Shown: positions 1-6,903, numbered from the stretch's first letter. The stretch is DNA of 10,662 nt from Eubacterium sp. (GCA_024696725.1 JAILGO010000015.1:1-10662), one strand, 5' to 3'. A program made the numbers and translations. Notes: generated by a model from the letters alone, not told the origin.

Positions 1-3
1 GAT

Positions 4-756
4 ATGAACACGTTTTTAATTTCACTCTCCTCAATTATTGAGGACTTCAAATCGGATTTTGATTTGAACTTTATTCAGAAGGACCGTTGGGTGCTTATGG
101 TAAAGGGTCTCGGAAGCACGCTTCTTATTACGCTTTGCGCTGCGCTTATAGGCGTAGTCATAGGCGTTATAGTAGCGGCGATAAGGACCTCTTTCGATAA
201 GAACTACGAAACGATGAAGCTTCGCGGCGGAATCGGTTATCACGTTCTTAAGGTACTTAACGGAATATGCAAGCTGTATTTAACGGTATTCAGAGGAACT
301 CCCGTTGTCGTTCAGCTTCTTATTATTTATTTTATAATTCTTCCGAAATCCGAGGGACTTACGGTTGCAATCATTGCCTTCGGTATCAACTCAGGCGCTT
401 ACGTTGCGGAGATTTTCCGCGGAGGCATAATGAGTATCGACACAGGTCAGTTCGAGGCGGGACGCTCAATCGGCTTCAATTACGTTCAGACTATGCGTTA
501 TATTATTATACCGCAGATGTTCAAGAACGTGCTCCCCGCCCTGCTCAACGAGTTTATCGCTCTTTTAAAAGAGACCTCGGTTGCAGGCTATGTTGCAATA
601 CGCGACCTTACAAAAGCCGGAAACAGCATTTCGGGCGTTACGTATTCGTACTATATGCCGCTTCTTACGGTTGCGCTTGTTTATCTTGTTCTCGTAATTC
701 TTCTTACAAGAATCGTGGGAATAGTTGAAAGGAGGCTGCGTAAGAGTGAACGATAA
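4..756 (+). CDS. Polar amino acid ABC importer, permease subunit (HisM/GlnP family)
   Basis: Inner-membrane permease of an amino acid ABC importer, 250 residues if it starts at the ATG at position 4. Seen: hydrophobic segments at roughly residues 35-60, 95-113, 118-138 and 219-240; the family-typical FRGTP motif at 97-101 ahead of VVVQL; and a cytoplasmic EAA-type loop starting EAGRSIG at about 151-157, which docks on the ATPase. Length fits the family (about 220-250). Only three bases precede the ATG, so its ribosome-binding site cannot be seen and a slightly longer N-terminus is possible. The last 11 bases overlap the following ATPase gene, whose ribosome-binding site lies inside this gene, which suggests translational coupling. 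The substrate-binding lipoprotein expected for the complex is not in the window and is probably just upstream. The exact amino acid carried cannot be read from sequence. Confidence 0.93.
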   Translation: MNTFLISLSSIIEDFKSDFDLNFIQKDRWVLMVKGLGSTLLITLCAALIGVVIGVIVAAIRTSFDKNYETMKLRGGIGYHVLKVLNGICKLYLTVFRGTPVVVQLLIIYFIILPKSEGLTVAIIAFGINSGAYVAEIFRGGIMSIDTGQFEAGRSIGFNYVQTMRYIIIPQMFKNVLPALLNEFIALLKETSVAGYVAIRDLTKAGNSISGVTYSYYMPLLTVALVYLVLVILLTRIVGIVERRLRKSER

Positions 757-1489
757 CGTAATTATTGAAGTAAAGGATTTAAAAAAGCATTATATCGGCG
801 GAGAGGTCAAGGCGCTCAACGGCGTTACGGCCGATATCAGAAAGGGCGAGGTTGTAGTTATTGTCGGACCCTCGGGCTCGGGAAAATCGACCTTTTTACG
901 CTCGCTGAATCTTCTTGAAATCCCGTCAAGCGGTCAGATTATATTCGAGGGCGACGACCTCACCGACCCGAAGCTTGACATTAACGCTCACCGTCAGAGA
1001 ATGGGAATGGTCTTTCAGCATTTTAACCTTTTCCCGAATATGACGATACTTAAAAACCTCACCATCGCTCCCATGAAGCTTCTTAAAAAGAGCAAGGAGG
1101 AGGCAGAGGCTAAGGCTATGGAGCTTCTTACAAAGGTAGGACTTCAGGACAGGGCTGACGCTTATCCGAGCCAGCTTTCGGGCGGACAGAAGCAGAGAGT
1201 CGCTATCGTACGCGCGCTTTGTATGGAGCCTGACGTAATGCTTTTCGACGAGCCGACGTCAGCGCTCGACCCCGAAATGGTCGGAGAGGTTTTACAGGTT
1301 ATGAAGGACCTCGCAAACGACGGAATGACTATGGTAGTCGTTACTCACGAAATGGGCTTCGCAAAGGAAGTCGGTTCGCGCGTAATCTTCTTCGACGAAG
1401 GTATTATTAAAGAGGAAAACACACCCGAAGAATTTTTCTCAAATCCGCAGAATCCGAGGCTTGTGGATTTTCTTTCAAAAGTATTATAA
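746..1489 (+). CDS. Polar amino acid ABC importer, ATP-binding subunit (GlnQ/ArtM/HisP family)
   Basis: Cytoplasmic ATPase that powers the permease encoded just upstream. With the GTG start at 746 it has 247 residues, the usual family length. Motifs in order: Walker [10 protein letters not shown] at 41-49, Q-loop in VFQHFNLFP at about 91, signature LSGGQ at 144-148, Walker B VMLFDEP at 164-170, D-loop SALD just after, and switch His at 201 in THEMGF. All catalytic parts are present. Start choice: AAAGGAGG at 728-735 sits 10 bases before GTG 746; the in-frame TTG at 725 lies upstream of that site and has no ribosome-binding site of its own. The start overlaps the permease stop by 11 bases. Transcription most likely continues from upstream and ends at the hairpin right after the stop codon. 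The protein family is certain; the amino acid substrate is not. Confidence 0.95.
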   Translation: MNDNVIIEVKDLKKHYIGGEVKALNGVTADIRKGEVVVIVGPSGSGKSTFLRSLNLLEIPSSGQIIFEGDDLTDPKLDINAHRQRMGMVFQHFNLFPNMTILKNLTIAPMKLLKKSKEEAEAKAMELLTKVGLQDRADAYPSQLSGGQKQRVAIVRALCMEPDVMLFDEPTSALDPEMVGEVLQVMKDLANDGMTMVVVTHEMGFAKEVGSRVIFFDEGIIKEENTPEEFFSNPQNPRLVDFLSKVL

Positions 1490-1496
1490 TATAAAG

Positions 1497-1528
1497 AAAG
1501 AACGAGGTTTAACCCTCGTTCTTTTTTT
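1497..1528. terminator. Two-way rho-independent terminator between convergent units
   Basis: An 11-base-pair stem pairs AAAGAACGAGG (1497-1507) with CCTCGTTCTTT (1514-1524) around a six-base loop, followed by a T run at 1522-1528. On the plus strand it ends the amino acid ABC importer transcript just after the 1489 stop. On the minus strand the same hairpin is followed by a T-rich stretch (TTCTTTCTTTATATT) and would end the export-ATPase transcript. The minus-strand stop codon (1509-1511) lies inside the hairpin loop, so the hairpin overlaps the last codons of that gene. Confidence 0.88.
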
Positions 1529-2648
1529 CTTTCTTTTCGTTTTCTTCGTTTCGTTTAAGCATAGCCTCTTCAAATCTGCTGAGCTGAGGCGGTATTTCAT
1601 AGGGACAATTCTCTGCATTCAAATCTGCTTCAAGAAGCTTTTTAACCTCGTCTTCATATTCCTCTCTTTCAAGATGTCCTTCATCGAATTCATTTTCAAG
1701 AGAAAGGAATATAAGATATCTTTTGTCGGGGTCGGGACGCTTTGCAATCTCGTCAAGAATGCTCTCCTCAAGCTTCTTTTCCTTCTTAATTGCCTTTTTT
1801 GTTTCTGCAACGGCAAGCTTTTCCTCAGCCTTTTCCTCGGCTGTAATGGGAACCACAACCGCCTGTTTTACGTTTTCCTTAGGTCTTACGGTCTTTTCCT
1901 CATAAATTGCAGCCACTTCGTCCACGTCGCCGTGAGCGATAATATTACCGTGCTCAAGAAGTATCGCCTTATTACAGATAGCCTTAACCTGCTCAATGCT
2001 GTGAGATACGAAAAGCACCGTAACTCCCCTGTCGAACATCGCCTTAACCTTACCGAGACTCTTTTTTCTGAACTTGGCGTCGCCGACGGAAAGAACCTCG
2101 TCGAGAATAAGAATATCGGGCTCAACGGCGGTTGCAATCGAGAAGCCGAGTCTTGCTCTCATACCCGAGGAATAGTTCTTAACGGGGACCTCGATAAACT
2201 TACCGAGCTCGGAGAATTCAATAATCTCGTCAATTTTATTCTCGATATAGCTTCTTGAATAACCGAGAATAGCGCCGTAAAGGTAGATATTTTCTCTTCC
2301 CGAATAGTTCGGGTCGAAGCCTGCGCCGAGCTCAAGCAAAGGAGCGATAACGCCCTTTTTCGTTATCTTGCCGTCGGTGGGCTTATATACGCCGACTATA
2401 GTTTTTAAAAGCGTACTTTTACCTGCGCCGTTAAGACCTAAAATAGCAAGCCTGTCGCCCTTTTTGACCTCAAAATTAATATCGTTCAGAGCAACAAAAT
2501 TATTATACTCGAGCTTTCCCTTAAGCATACGGATAAAGTATTCCTTTAAATTATCTACCTTCTCCTTATTAAGGGTAAACTTCATAGTTACGTGTTCAAC
2601 CTTTATTACAACCTCGTCGGTTATTACAGGCTCAGTATTTGTATTCAT
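1509..2648 (-). CDS. TagH/Wzt-type polysaccharide or teichoic acid export ABC ATPase with charged C-terminal extension
   Basis: ATPase of 379 residues from the family that drives export of surface polysaccharides and teichoic acids (TagH, Wzt, RfbB/RfbE). Seen: Walker A GLNGAGKST at 71-79, the family-typical stretch IAPLLELGAGF at about 101-111, signature YSSGM at 159-163, Walker B ILILDE at 179-184, SVGD at 187-190 and switch His at 216. After about residue 250 comes a Lys/Glu-rich linker, then a short helical stretch at about 312-340 (FLSLENEFDEGHLEREEYED...KKLL) that resembles a SHOCT motif, then a Lys-rich tail. I see no typical Wzt carbohydrate-binding domain. The ATG is preceded by AGAGG (2656-2660) at 7-base spacing. 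It is the last gene of a three-gene operon, 21 bases after the preceding stop. An ABC-2 permease, the normal partner, is absent from the operon. The ATPase call is firm; the exported substrate is unknown. Confidence 0.88.
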   Translation of the reverse strand: MNTNTEPVITDEVVIKVEHVTMKFTLNKEKVDNLKEYFIRMLKGKLEYNNFVALNDINFEVKKGDRLAILGLNGAGKSTLLKTIVGVYKPTDGKITKKGVIAPLLELGAGFDPNYSGRENIYLYGAILGYSRSYIENKIDEIIEFSELGKFIEVPVKNYSSGMRARLGFSIATAVEPDILILDEVLSVGDAKFRKKSLGKVKAMFDRGVTVLFVSHSIEQVKAICNKAILLEHGNIIAHGDVDEVAAIYEEKTVRPKENVKQAVVVPITAEEKAEEKLAVAETKKAIKKEKKLEESILDEIAKRPDPDKRYLIFLSLENEFDEGHLEREEYEDEVKKLLEADLNAENCPYEIPPQLSRFEEAMLKRNEENEKKEKKNEG

Positions 2649-2669
2649 ATTTCAACCTCTTGATTTGGT

Positions 2670-3551
2670 TTAATTATTTTCGTTTCTGTTTAACCTCCAC
2701 ACGACGGCGGCAACGATAAGTCCCGTAAAGAACAGCACTGCCGAGGAAACGCCGACGCTGAAAATACATTTATCAACGTATTCGGTAAGCGCCTGACTGA
2801 AATACAGCGGATAGAGCAGAAGCCTTTTAAAATGCTTTACCGCTTCTACTCCTACCACGAGAAGAATATTCATCAAGCCGGCGGCGAAGAACGAAACGGC
2901 AATATCCCTTAACGCGCGGTACAGCTTCGTTCCGATTGATACCACGAACAAAGCGAGCACAAGCGCAAGAAGAAATACTGCAGCCGCCGCAATTAACGAA
3001 GCAGTCTGAGCAAAAGACAGCACGGAGCTCAAACGGTCTGTAAACTTAAGGCGCGTAACGCCCGTTAAATAATCAGTTATCTTTTTACTGAACTGCTTAA
3101 CGTCTTTTTCTGTATTCCCCGCGGTTGAGATATTGTACTTTTTCAGCATACTCAGAGTAGAATCCTCAAGGTCCTTTCCGAGCGTTGCTATATAGTCGGT
3201 ATAAGTCGTATCCGTATAATCCTCGGACGCGCTTAAAATACCGTTATAATATGCCTTCTGTATTCTGTAAACCGAGTTATAGCTTACCGTTTCGTCAATA
3301 CTGTCGTACGGTATGGCGCACTCGTCACACAGGTCGTGAGCGTAGTCATACACGCTTTTATATACGCCCGATACGTAGGTATCGGAGGTAAAGGTATTAA
3401 TGATTGCGCTTTTGGAAACAAAGCTCGTCCTCACACAGAGCATTAAGCTTAAAAACGAAATCGAAAGGAAAAGGAAGAAAGCGAGTATTCTTCTCACCGT
3501 TTTCTGCCCCTTTGTTTCGCTTCGGCGGTGCTTTTTATGATTACTGCTCAT
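2670..3551 (-). CDS. Unrecognised four-helix membrane protein with large external domain
   Basis: I do not recognise this 293-residue protein. Seen: a basic N-terminus (residues 1-21), a first membrane helix at about 21-40, a soluble segment at about 41-183 rich in Tyr, Ser, Asp and Thr, and three more helices at about 184-206, 216-236 and 262-285. A basic N-terminus puts the 140-residue segment outside the cell (inference). That segment has a CxxC pair (Cys75, Cys78, in DLCDEC). The order of one helix, an ectodomain, then three helices recalls FtsX/MacB-type ABC proteins, but I see no clear FtsX sequence motif. The start is well set: AAGGAGG at 3558-3564 with 6-base spacing, inside the end of the pseudo-sortase gene, which it overlaps by 11 bases. 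It lies between that gene and the export ATPase, so it may be a membrane partner of either. Confidence 0.85.
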   Translation of the reverse strand: MSSNHKKHRRSETKGQKTVRRILAFFLFLSISFLSLMLCVRTSFVSKSAIINTFTSDTYVSGVYKSVYDYAHDLCDECAIPYDSIDETVSYNSVYRIQKAYYNGILSASEDYTDTTYTDYIATLGKDLEDSTLSMLKKYNISTAGNTEKDVKQFSKKITDYLTGVTRLKFTDRLSSVLSFAQTASLIAAAAVFLLALVLALFVVSIGTKLYRALRDIAVSFFAAGLMNILLVVGVEAVKHFKRLLLYPLYFSQALTEYVDKCIFSVGVSSAVLFFTGLIVAAVVWRLNRNENN

Positions 3552-4206
3552 TCTGCACCTCCTTAACCACGGGTCCGGAAACGTAGCTTGCGCTGACTAT
3601 ATACTTTTTATTACCGAAAACCGAAAAGGCTTTTTTATCGGCTGCGGTTATAAGATAAAGCGTTTCGCCGTCACTTTTCGGCATAGCGTTGCTGAGCGTT
3701 ATATCGGTCACCTTATACTTATAAACGCCCCACGTCGTAACGAAGGTAATAATATCATCCTTTTCAAGATTATAAAGCGCTTTAAAGCCGCCCGTCGAAT
3801 CGGCGGATATCTCTATCGCCTTACCCATACCCGGAAGCGCCATTTTTGTATTCATACCCGCGCCGCCGCGGTATGACACGCGGTTACTGCCGTAATAGAC
3901 CGAGGTATTAAAGCCCGCCTTTTCACAAATAAGCTCGCCTGTCTTGGCAAAGCCGAGCGGACGCTTTACGGTTACGGTTCCGTCCTTTTTATCGGAAGGG
4001 GTATAATCTCCGTCGCTGAGCGAATAATCGCCGATTCCAGCGACGTAAGCGTTCTGTACCTTATGCACAGTTTTAACCGATACGCCGAGCATTACAAGAC
4101 AGAGCGGTAAAACTGCAGCAAGCGATATTAAAACGTATATTATGGGAAGCGTAAAATACTGCCTTACCGAATTATGCTTTTTTGCTTTTTTAGCTTTATC
4201 AGACAT
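3541..4206 (-). CDS. Membrane-anchored sortase-fold protein lacking catalytic residues (pseudo-sortase)
   Basis: Protein of 221 residues with a Lys-rich N-terminus, one membrane helix at about 17-41 and an external domain that follows the sortase pattern: VYYGS at 103-107, RGGAGMN at 113-119, FKALYNLEKDDII at 141-153, a VYKYKVTDI strand at 161-169, LYLITA at 183-188 and KKYIVSAS at 200-207. In active sortases these places carry the catalytic His (in a GHR/GHN motif), the TLxTC Cys and an Arg. Here the Cys is Ala188 (codon at 3643-3645), the Arg is Lys201 and the His region reads SADSTGG with no His. The frame is otherwise intact, so this looks like a maintained non-enzymatic protein, perhaps binding or scaffolding. 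Start: ATG at 4206 with GAGGA (4214-4218) at 7-base spacing; an in-frame TTG at 4245 has no ribosome-binding site. It is the first gene of the three-gene operon. The fold call is from motif order only. Confidence 0.8.
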   Translation of the reverse strand: MSDKAKKAKKHNSVRQYFTLPIIYVLISLAAVLPLCLVMLGVSVKTVHKVQNAYVAGIGDYSLSDGDYTPSDKKDGTVTVKRPLGFAKTGELICEKAGFNTSVYYGSNRVSYRGGAGMNTKMALPGMGKAIEISADSTGGFKALYNLEKDDIITFVTTWGVYKYKVTDITLSNAMPKSDGETLYLITAADKKAFSVFGNKKYIVSASYVSGPVVKEVQNEQ

Positions 4207-4263
4207 ATTATCATCCTCATACTGACGCCGCTCAGGGAAAATCAATTACGGATTTATTAAAGT

Positions 4264-4292
4264 ATTATACCATTAAAAGACAATAAATGCAA
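4264..4292 (-). promoter_or_regulatory. Extended -10 promoter of the pseudo-sortase operon
   Basis: On the minus strand TATAAT (4264-4269) is preceded by TGG, giving the extended -10 form TGnTATAAT. A weak -35 (TTGCAT, 4287-4292) lies at 17-base spacing. Upstream of it is an A/T-only tract (about 4294-4317) that could serve as an UP element and includes the 14-base perfect palindrome TTATTATATAATAA at 4303-4316. Expected transcription start is near 4257, giving a leader of about 50 bases before ATG 4206. It lies after the copA terminator, so the three-gene operon has its own promoter. Confidence 0.75.
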
Positions 4293-4302
4293 TCTATATT
4301 TA

Positions 4303-4346
4303 TTATTATATAATAAAGCCGCCGAGACTCTACGTCGCGGCGGCTT
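4303..4346 (-). terminator. copA rho-independent terminator
   Basis: A 9-base-pair GC-rich stem pairs AAGCCGCCG (4338-4346 read on the minus strand) with CGGCGGCTT (4316-4324 read on the minus strand) around a 13-base loop. It starts 8 bases after the copA stop. On the minus strand it is followed by TTATTATATAAT, an interrupted T-rich tract. The tract is imperfect, so some read-through into the pseudo-sortase operon is possible. Confidence 0.8.
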
Positions 4347-4353
4347 CGGTTCT

Positions 4354-4563
4354 TTATTCGATACCCGTTACCTTATACTCGAGCTCCTCAACGGTTTTTG
4401 TTAAAAGCGCGTCGTCGACGTCCTCGGTTAAGGTTAAAACTGCTTTGTTTTCTGTATGGCTCGGCACAGCCTCTGCTACGCCGTCAAGCGCCTCAAGCGC
4501 GGTTTTTACCGCCTTTTCGCAGTGAGCGCACATCATGCCTTCAATTTTCATTGTTTTTGTCAT
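4354..4563 (-). CDS. copZ: Likely independently translated CopZ-like copper chaperone (internal, in frame with copA)
   Basis: Internal in-frame start inside copA: Met772 is encoded by ATG at 4561-4563, and AAGGAG (4573-4578) lies 9 bases upstream of it. Translation from here would give a 69-residue protein (MTKTMKIEGMMCAHCEK...) with one metal-binding CxxC motif, the size and layout of free CopZ chaperones. CopZ carries Cu+ in the cytoplasm and delivers it to CopA. This is an inference: what is seen is a good ribosome-binding site and start codon exactly at the domain border. The site could be a relic of an ancestral separate copZ fused to copA by loss of the stop codon. It would give both fused and free chaperone from one gene without frameshifting. 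Confidence 0.5.
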   Translation of the reverse strand: MTKTMKIEGMMCAHCEKAVKTALEALDGVAEAVPSHTENKAVLTLTEDVDDALLTKTVEELEYKVTGIE

Positions 4564-6876
4564 TGTATCATTCTCCTTATTATTTATCTCGGGAATTTCA
4601 AACTCAATCGGGCCAGCCTTCTTATCTCCTGACGAGTCGTGTACTCTGAAGAGATTAAGTCTTAAAGCGTTGGATACTACGCAGAAGGACGAAAGGCTCA
4701 TCGCCGCCGCACCGAACACGGGCTTCAGCAGCCAGCCCGTCATCGGAATAAAGAGTCCCGCGGCGAGCGGTATTCCGATAACGTTATAAATAAACGCCCA
4801 GAAAAGATTTTCATATATATTACGGAGCGTTGCGCGTGAAAGCCTTATAGCCGCGGGAACGTCGCTCAGTCTGTTATTCATAAGAACGATATCCGCTGCG
4901 TCGGCTGCAATATCGGTACCCGAGCTTACGGCTATACCTATATCGGCTCTTGTAAGAGCGGGAGCGTCGTTAATTCCGTCGCCCACCATGGCGACCTTAC
5001 CCTGCTCGCACAGAGCGCTTATTATAGCCTCCTTGCCGTCGGGCATAACGTCGCTGATTACCGCGTCCACGCCGACCTGTTTACCTATAGCGTCGGCGGT
5101 ATTTTTATTATCGCCCGTAAGCATAACTACGCGTATTCCCATATTCTGAAGCTCTTTTACAGCCTCGGCGCTGTCCTCTTTAACGACGTCGGCAACCGCG
5201 ATAATACCCGCAAGCTGACGTCCTACGGTAAAGAGGAGCGGCGTCTTTCCGCCGTTCGAGAGCTCCTCGGCTTTTTTTCGCAGCTCTTCGCTGATTTTCG
5301 TATTACCGCTTATAAACGCGAGGCTTCCGCCGCGCACCTTTTTATTCTTAATCAGGGCGCTGACGCCGCTTCCCGCAATCACTTCAAAATCCTTACTTTT
5401 GATAAGCTCTGCAGAGCGTTCCTCGGCGCACCTTACGATAGCCCTCGCAAGCGGGTGCTCGCTTTTTATTTCAAGCGAATACGCAAGCGAGAGAAGCTGG
5501 TCCTCGTCGATTTTATTAGGAATTATATCGGTAACCTGCGGCTCGCCCTTTGTTATTGTACCGGTCTTATCGAGAGCTACTATTTTAACTCTTCCCGTCT
5601 CCTCAAGCGCCGCGGCGGTTTTAAACAGTATTCCGTTTTTAGCGCCCTTTCCGCTTCCGACCATAATCGCAACGGGAGTTGCAAGACCTAAAGCGCAGGG
5701 ACATGAAATTACGAGCACGGTAATTCCTCTTGAAAGGGCAAAGCCGAACCCGCTTCCTACGGCAAGCCAGATAAAGAACGCGAGCATACCGATACCGATA
5801 ACCACCGGCACGAACACGCCCGAAACCTTATCGGCTACCTTTGCAATAGGAGCTTTCGACGCGGCGGTATCGCTTACAAGCTTAATAATCTTTGAAAGCG
5901 TCGTGTCGCTTCCGACTCCAGAGGCGCAGCACCTTATATAGCCCGAGGAATTAATCGTTGCGGCGTAAACGCGTTCGCCCTCTGTTTTATCGACGGGTAT
6001 ACTCTCGCCCGTCAGCGCCGACTCGTCGAGCGCAGCCGTACCCTCAATTATATCTCCGTCAACGGGTATACGCTCACCCGAGCGCACAACAAATATATCG
6101 CCGACGTTTACCATGGATACGGGGACAGTAACTTCCTTTCCGTCGCGTAACAGCACAGCAGTTTCCGGAGCGAGCGACATAAGTCCTTTAAGCGCGTCGG
6201 TAGTTTTTCCCTTCGAATACGACTCAAGCATTTTTCCGACTGTAATAAGGACTAAAATCATAGCCGCCGATTCAAAATACAGCTCATTAACACAGTCCCC
6301 CACGCCCTTTAAGTCGCCGTTCATCTGATAAGCGCTCATCATAAAAAGCTGAACGGTACTGTAAATAAACGAGGCGCCCGAGCCGAGAGATACAAGCGTA
6401 TCCATATTCGGCGCACGGTGAATTACGCCCTTAAAGCCGTTTATAAAGAATTTCTGATTTATAACTATTACGGTCACCGAAAGAAGAAGCTGGGCAAGTC
6501 CGAGCGCTACCGGATTAGAATCAAGAAAAGCCGGAAGCGGAAAGCTCCACATCGAATGTCCCATAGACATATACATAAGAGGAAACAGGAACAGGAGCGA
6601 AAGCAGAAGTCTTTTACGGATTTTCGGCGTTTCGGTATCCTTTAAATCCGACTTTTCTCCCCCGTACTGTATATTATCTCCCTGAAGCGACGCTCCGTAG
6701 CCAGCCGCTTCAACCGCTTTTATTATCTCATCGGGCGAGGCGCTTCCCCCGACGCTCATTGAATTGGTAAGCAGGCTTACGGAGCATTCTTCTACCCCTT
6801 CAACCGAATTCACCGCTTTTTCAACGCGCGCAGAGCAAGCCGCACAGCTCATACCCGTTACATTGTATTTTTCCAT
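4354..6876 (-). CDS. copA: Cu+-exporting P1B-type ATPase with C-terminal CopZ-like domain
   Basis: Copper-efflux ATPase of 840 residues; it exports Cu+ across the cell membrane. Domains in order: N-terminal heavy-metal domain with GMSCAAC (Cys11, Cys14), membrane helices from about residue 88, actuator loop TGES at 289-292, CPC metal site at 392-394, phosphorylation site DKTGT at 436-440 (Asp436), nucleotide-binding EHP at 473-475, TGDN at 587-590 and GDGINDAP at 632-639. Tyr697-Asn698 and the MSLSS motif at 726-730, together with CPC, are the P1B-1 (Cu+) signature. A linker at about 745-771 joins a second heavy-metal domain, GMMCAHC (Cys783, Cys786), at the very C-terminus; typical CopA proteins keep such domains at the N-terminus. 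Start: ATG with GGAGA at 6-base spacing. It has its own promoter (6904-6932) and terminator. No copper regulator (CsoR or CopY type) is in the window. Zinc or cadmium transport is unlikely given CPC plus MxxSS. Confidence 0.96.
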   Translation of the reverse strand: MEKYNVTGMSCAACSARVEKAVNSVEGVEECSVSLLTNSMSVGGSASPDEIIKAVEAAGYGASLQGDNIQYGGEKSDLKDTETPKIRKRLLLSLLFLFPLMYMSMGHSMWSFPLPAFLDSNPVALGLAQLLLSVTVIVINQKFFINGFKGVIHRAPNMDTLVSLGSGASFIYSTVQLFMMSAYQMNGDLKGVGDCVNELYFESAAMILVLITVGKMLESYSKGKTTDALKGLMSLAPETAVLLRDGKEVTVPVSMVNVGDIFVVRSGERIPVDGDIIEGTAALDESALTGESIPVDKTEGERVYAATINSSGYIRCCASGVGSDTTLSKIIKLVSDTAASKAPIAKVADKVSGVFVPVVIGIGMLAFFIWLAVGSGFGFALSRGITVLVISCPCALGLATPVAIMVGSGKGAKNGILFKTAAALEETGRVKIVALDKTGTITKGEPQVTDIIPNKIDEDQLLSLAYSLEIKSEHPLARAIVRCAEERSAELIKSKDFEVIAGSGVSALIKNKKVRGGSLAFISGNTKISEELRKKAEELSNGGKTPLLFTVGRQLAGIIAVADVVKEDSAEAVKELQNMGIRVVMLTGDNKNTADAIGKQVGVDAVISDVMPDGKEAIISALCEQGKVAMVGDGINDAPALTRADIGIAVSSGTDIAADAADIVLMNNRLSDVPAAIRLSRATLRNIYENLFWAFIYNVIGIPLAAGLFIPMTGWLLKPVFGAAAMSLSSFCVVSNALRLNLFRVHDSSGDKKAGPIEFEIPEINNKENDTMTKTMKIEGMMCAHCEKAVKTALEALDGVAEAVPSHTENKAVLTLTEDVDDALLTKTVEELEYKVTGIE
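4573..4578 (-). promoter_or_regulatory. Internal ribosome-binding site within copA
   Basis: AAGGAG on the minus strand, read within the codons for Lys767-Glu768 of CopA, 9 bases before the in-frame ATG of the CopZ-like domain. It is a better match to the anti-Shine-Dalgarno sequence than copA's own site (GGAGA). Confidence 0.5.
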
Positions 6877-6903
6877 AGTTTATCTCCGTTTGAATTTGGT
6901 AAT

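Noticed and set aside
725..745. TTG start at 725 for the amino acid ABC ATPase
   Set aside because: The ribosome-binding site AAAGGAGG lies inside this extension and points to GTG 746.
1461..2258. Plus-strand open frame of 265 codons opposite the export ATPase gene
   Set aside because: It is antisense to a gene with clear Walker motifs, its protein is Phe/Leu/Cys-rich without a family motif, and it crosses the terminator hairpin.
3541..4245. Pseudo-sortase starting at TTG 4245, and the idea that it is a broken pseudogene
   Set aside because: The TTG has no ribosome-binding site while ATG 4206 has GAGGA at 7 bases. The frame is intact, the sortase pattern is complete apart from the active-site residues, and the next gene is translationally overlapped, so a pseudogene call is not supported.
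5399..5941. Plus-strand open frame of 180 codons opposite copA
   Set aside because: Shadow of the conserved P-type ATPase core; low-complexity Ser/Ala/Ile protein and no ribosome-binding site noted.
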